From Euprymna scolopes (taxonomy: Eukaryota > Mollusca > Cephalopoda > Sepiida > Sepiolidae): a DNA stretch of 33,896 bases. Positions 32,531-33,896 of the stretch are shown here, piece after piece (the first letter of the stretch is position 1; every line of letters starts with the position of its first letter). The stretch spans positions 34,155,125-34,189,020 of the forward strand of contig CM044506.1 in assembly GCA_024364805.1 (NCBI GenBank). Reading direction: 5' to 3'. The notes beneath the pieces are model-generated. The model was not told the DNA's origin and ran no database searches. It was given only the letters and a program-made list of their open reading frames with translations. Both the position numbers and the translations under genes were made by a program.

Positions 32531-33624
32531 TTAAAAATCTATAAACAAATAAAAGTTTTAAAAAAAAAAAATTACTTCACTAAACTAGTTTAATATAATT
32601 TTTTATTTATACAATAATTTTGGCTTCATATGTGCATACATGTTTCAACTATTCTTCCTAGGTTTGGGATATAGATATTATTCCCCCTCCCCCCGGATTA
32701 AATTGAAATATACTTATCCAATTATCCTGGCTAATGAAGTTCCAGAATATATATGATTACAGGAATGCATCTCCATTTTTAAGTTATAAATAGAATTAGA
32801 TAATAATGTTTTGAGCAAACACAGATTCCCCTTTGCCCCAATATTATTGATATCTATATAAAAAAAATATGTATTTTAGTTTATTTTTAGCTGAAAATTA
32901 TAATAAATGTTTAAAAGGGATTTAGGGTTTAAAGCACGAGGGCAATCATTAATTCTCAGGAAACACCAAGTGTGCCTTGATGAGGTGAAATACTATAAAT
33001 TTACTAATGATGCGACAATTTCAATATTCTTTTCGATTTCGACACAATTATCAATTCTGTTCTAAATTCCCAATTCTAATTCTTTTAAAATCTCTAAATA
33101 TTTAGCTATAGAGTTTTTGTTTTGTATGTAATATGTGCATATATTATTGCAAATGTAAAACGCACTCGTATCGTGAGCTATAGGTTTTAGTTTTACTAGG
33201 TGTTTAAAATCAATAAATATTTATTACTTTATCAAGCAAAGAAAAATTAAGTTTTAAACAAATATAAAAAAAAATTAAAAGAATCGTTTTTGTCATCGGA
33301 AAATAGGTACAATTTTTTTGGATTCTGATATTCTCAAAATTTCTAAGTCCAAATTGTGATTCTGATTAATGGTTCTAACACTAAAATTTACCGAAACATA
33401 CTGCAATCAATGTTATTTATTTACAAACCCTCTAAGCTAAGTATATTCTTTGATCTCACTTCAAAAACTGTAAAATATAAGTGTTAGTAGGTGATATGAT
33501 GTTATGAGCTGTGTGGAAAAGGACCTAAAGTTCCTCATCCAATCCCAGGCAACAGTGAGTATTCTTGCTAGTATATATATCTTCTCTAAATAATAGAAAA
33601 GAGGCTTGCCTTTTTTTTGTTGTT
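32531..33624. other. No gene seen
   Basis: AT-rich, with an AATAAA-like word or two and no coding feature. The 66-codon minus-strand frame at 33525-33725 runs through the U2-like repeat and is not a gene. Confidence 0.5.
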
Positions 33625-33725
33625 CTTGACCTTCGGGCCGGAATCAAAGTGTAGTATCTGTTCTGACAGATACTGCAAGCAAAGACCATATGTGGGGGCA
33701 ACCCTACATATAAGACCTTGGTCAA
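33625..33725 (+). ncRNA. U2 snRNA-derived sequence (pseudogene or repeat), copy 1
   Basis: 33625-33664 reads CTTGACCTTCGGGCCGGAAT then CAAAGTGTAGTATCTGTTCT. U2 snRNA of animals has CTCGGCCTTTTGGCTAAGAT then CAAGTGTAGTATCTGTTCT near its 5' end (CAAAGTG in some lineages). The branch-point-pairing GTAGTA is kept. The stem II-like region is a perfect 9-bp hairpin (AGTATCTGT / ACAGATACT, loop TCTG, 33653-33674). After this the sequence leaves U2: the Sm-site and 3' stem-loops are not seen, and other hairpin-prone sequence follows. It is therefore not a full U2 gene. Confidence 0.6.
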
Positions 33726-33830
33726 TGTAGGGGCAATCCTTCATACCAATTGTCACTATCCAGCTAGTTTAATATAAGTTGGTCGCCATTTCCACTTCAC
33801 TCTTCACATTAAAAATCGGCCTTGTGCCTA

Positions 33831-33854
33831 ATTTGCTCGGGGGGGGGAGCAAAT
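33831..33854. other. Perfect hairpin with an eight-G loop
   Basis: Arms ATTTGCTC (33831-33838) and GAGCAAAT (33847-33854) pair perfectly around eight Gs, seven bases before the second U2-like copy. Confidence 0.6.
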
Positions 33855-33860
33855 AAATAC

Positions 33861-33896
33861 CTTGGCCTTCGGGCCGGGATCAAAGTGTAGTATCTG
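33861..33896 (+). ncRNA. U2 snRNA-derived sequence, copy 2, cut by window edge
   Basis: CTTGGCCTTCGGGCCGGGAT then CAAAGTGTAGTATCTG, matching copy 1 at 34 of 36 positions and 236 bases further on in the same orientation. The window ends inside the U2-like part, so what follows is unknown. Confidence 0.6.

Noticed and set aside
33625-33725. Functional U2 snRNA gene
   Set aside because: Only the 5' part is present; no Sm site or 3' stem-loops, and stem I is altered.
1-33896. LTR retroelements, endogenous viruses or Polinton-like elements
   Set aside because: I found no paired LTRs, integrase, protease, capsid or envelope motif; the retroelement pieces are of LINE type.

Overview
This is AT-rich animal nuclear DNA with no host gene that I can recognise. 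There are no convincing spliced exons, no tRNA or rRNA gene, and no bacterial-style operons. Long open frames are rare, and nearly all that can be identified are pieces of non-LTR retrotransposons (LINEs). The mix of LINE types, tRNA-like SINE pieces and abundant dinucleotide repeats fits a mollusc, probably a cephalopod such as an octopus. That placement is inference from repeat style, not from any diagnostic host gene.

Layout. 0.8-3.0 kb: two minus-strand C-terminal fragments of an R2-group-type LINE (CCHC plus PD-(D/E)XK nuclease); the larger is split by a short LINE-A copy with a 6-bp target duplication. 3.5-3.9 kb: another LINE-A end. 4.03-5.12 kb: two head-to-tail copies of one repeat, the first holding a tRNA-like SINE. 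5.16-5.77 kb: a long-arm inverted-repeat element. 6.9-8.2 kb: an unclassified repeat, then a minus-strand LINE-A copy interrupted by a ~640-bp minisatellite. 9.3-9.66 kb: a LINE fragment with a zinc-finger-like region. 10.64-11.40 kb: an assembly gap inside an (AT)n array. 11.7-20.2 kb: mostly anonymous AT-rich DNA with dispersed short repeats and LINE-A pieces. 20.3-20.85 kb: the best preserved LINE-A end. 22.17-25.56 kb: a nearly complete but frame-broken Hero/NeSL/R2-group LINE. 27.8-32.5 kb: four loci of an inverted-repeat family carrying pol III A- and B-box-like sequences, interleaved with a Tx1-like LINE tail and LINE-A. 33.6-33.9 kb: two direct copies of a sequence matching the 5' part of U2 snRNA.

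Nothing here works as a gene cluster. The window is a graveyard of retrotransposons and non-autonomous elements, many nested in one another. The observations most worth following are the inverted-repeat family with conserved pol III-like boxes and the U2-like repeat. Family calls rest on motifs read by eye; no database search was run.
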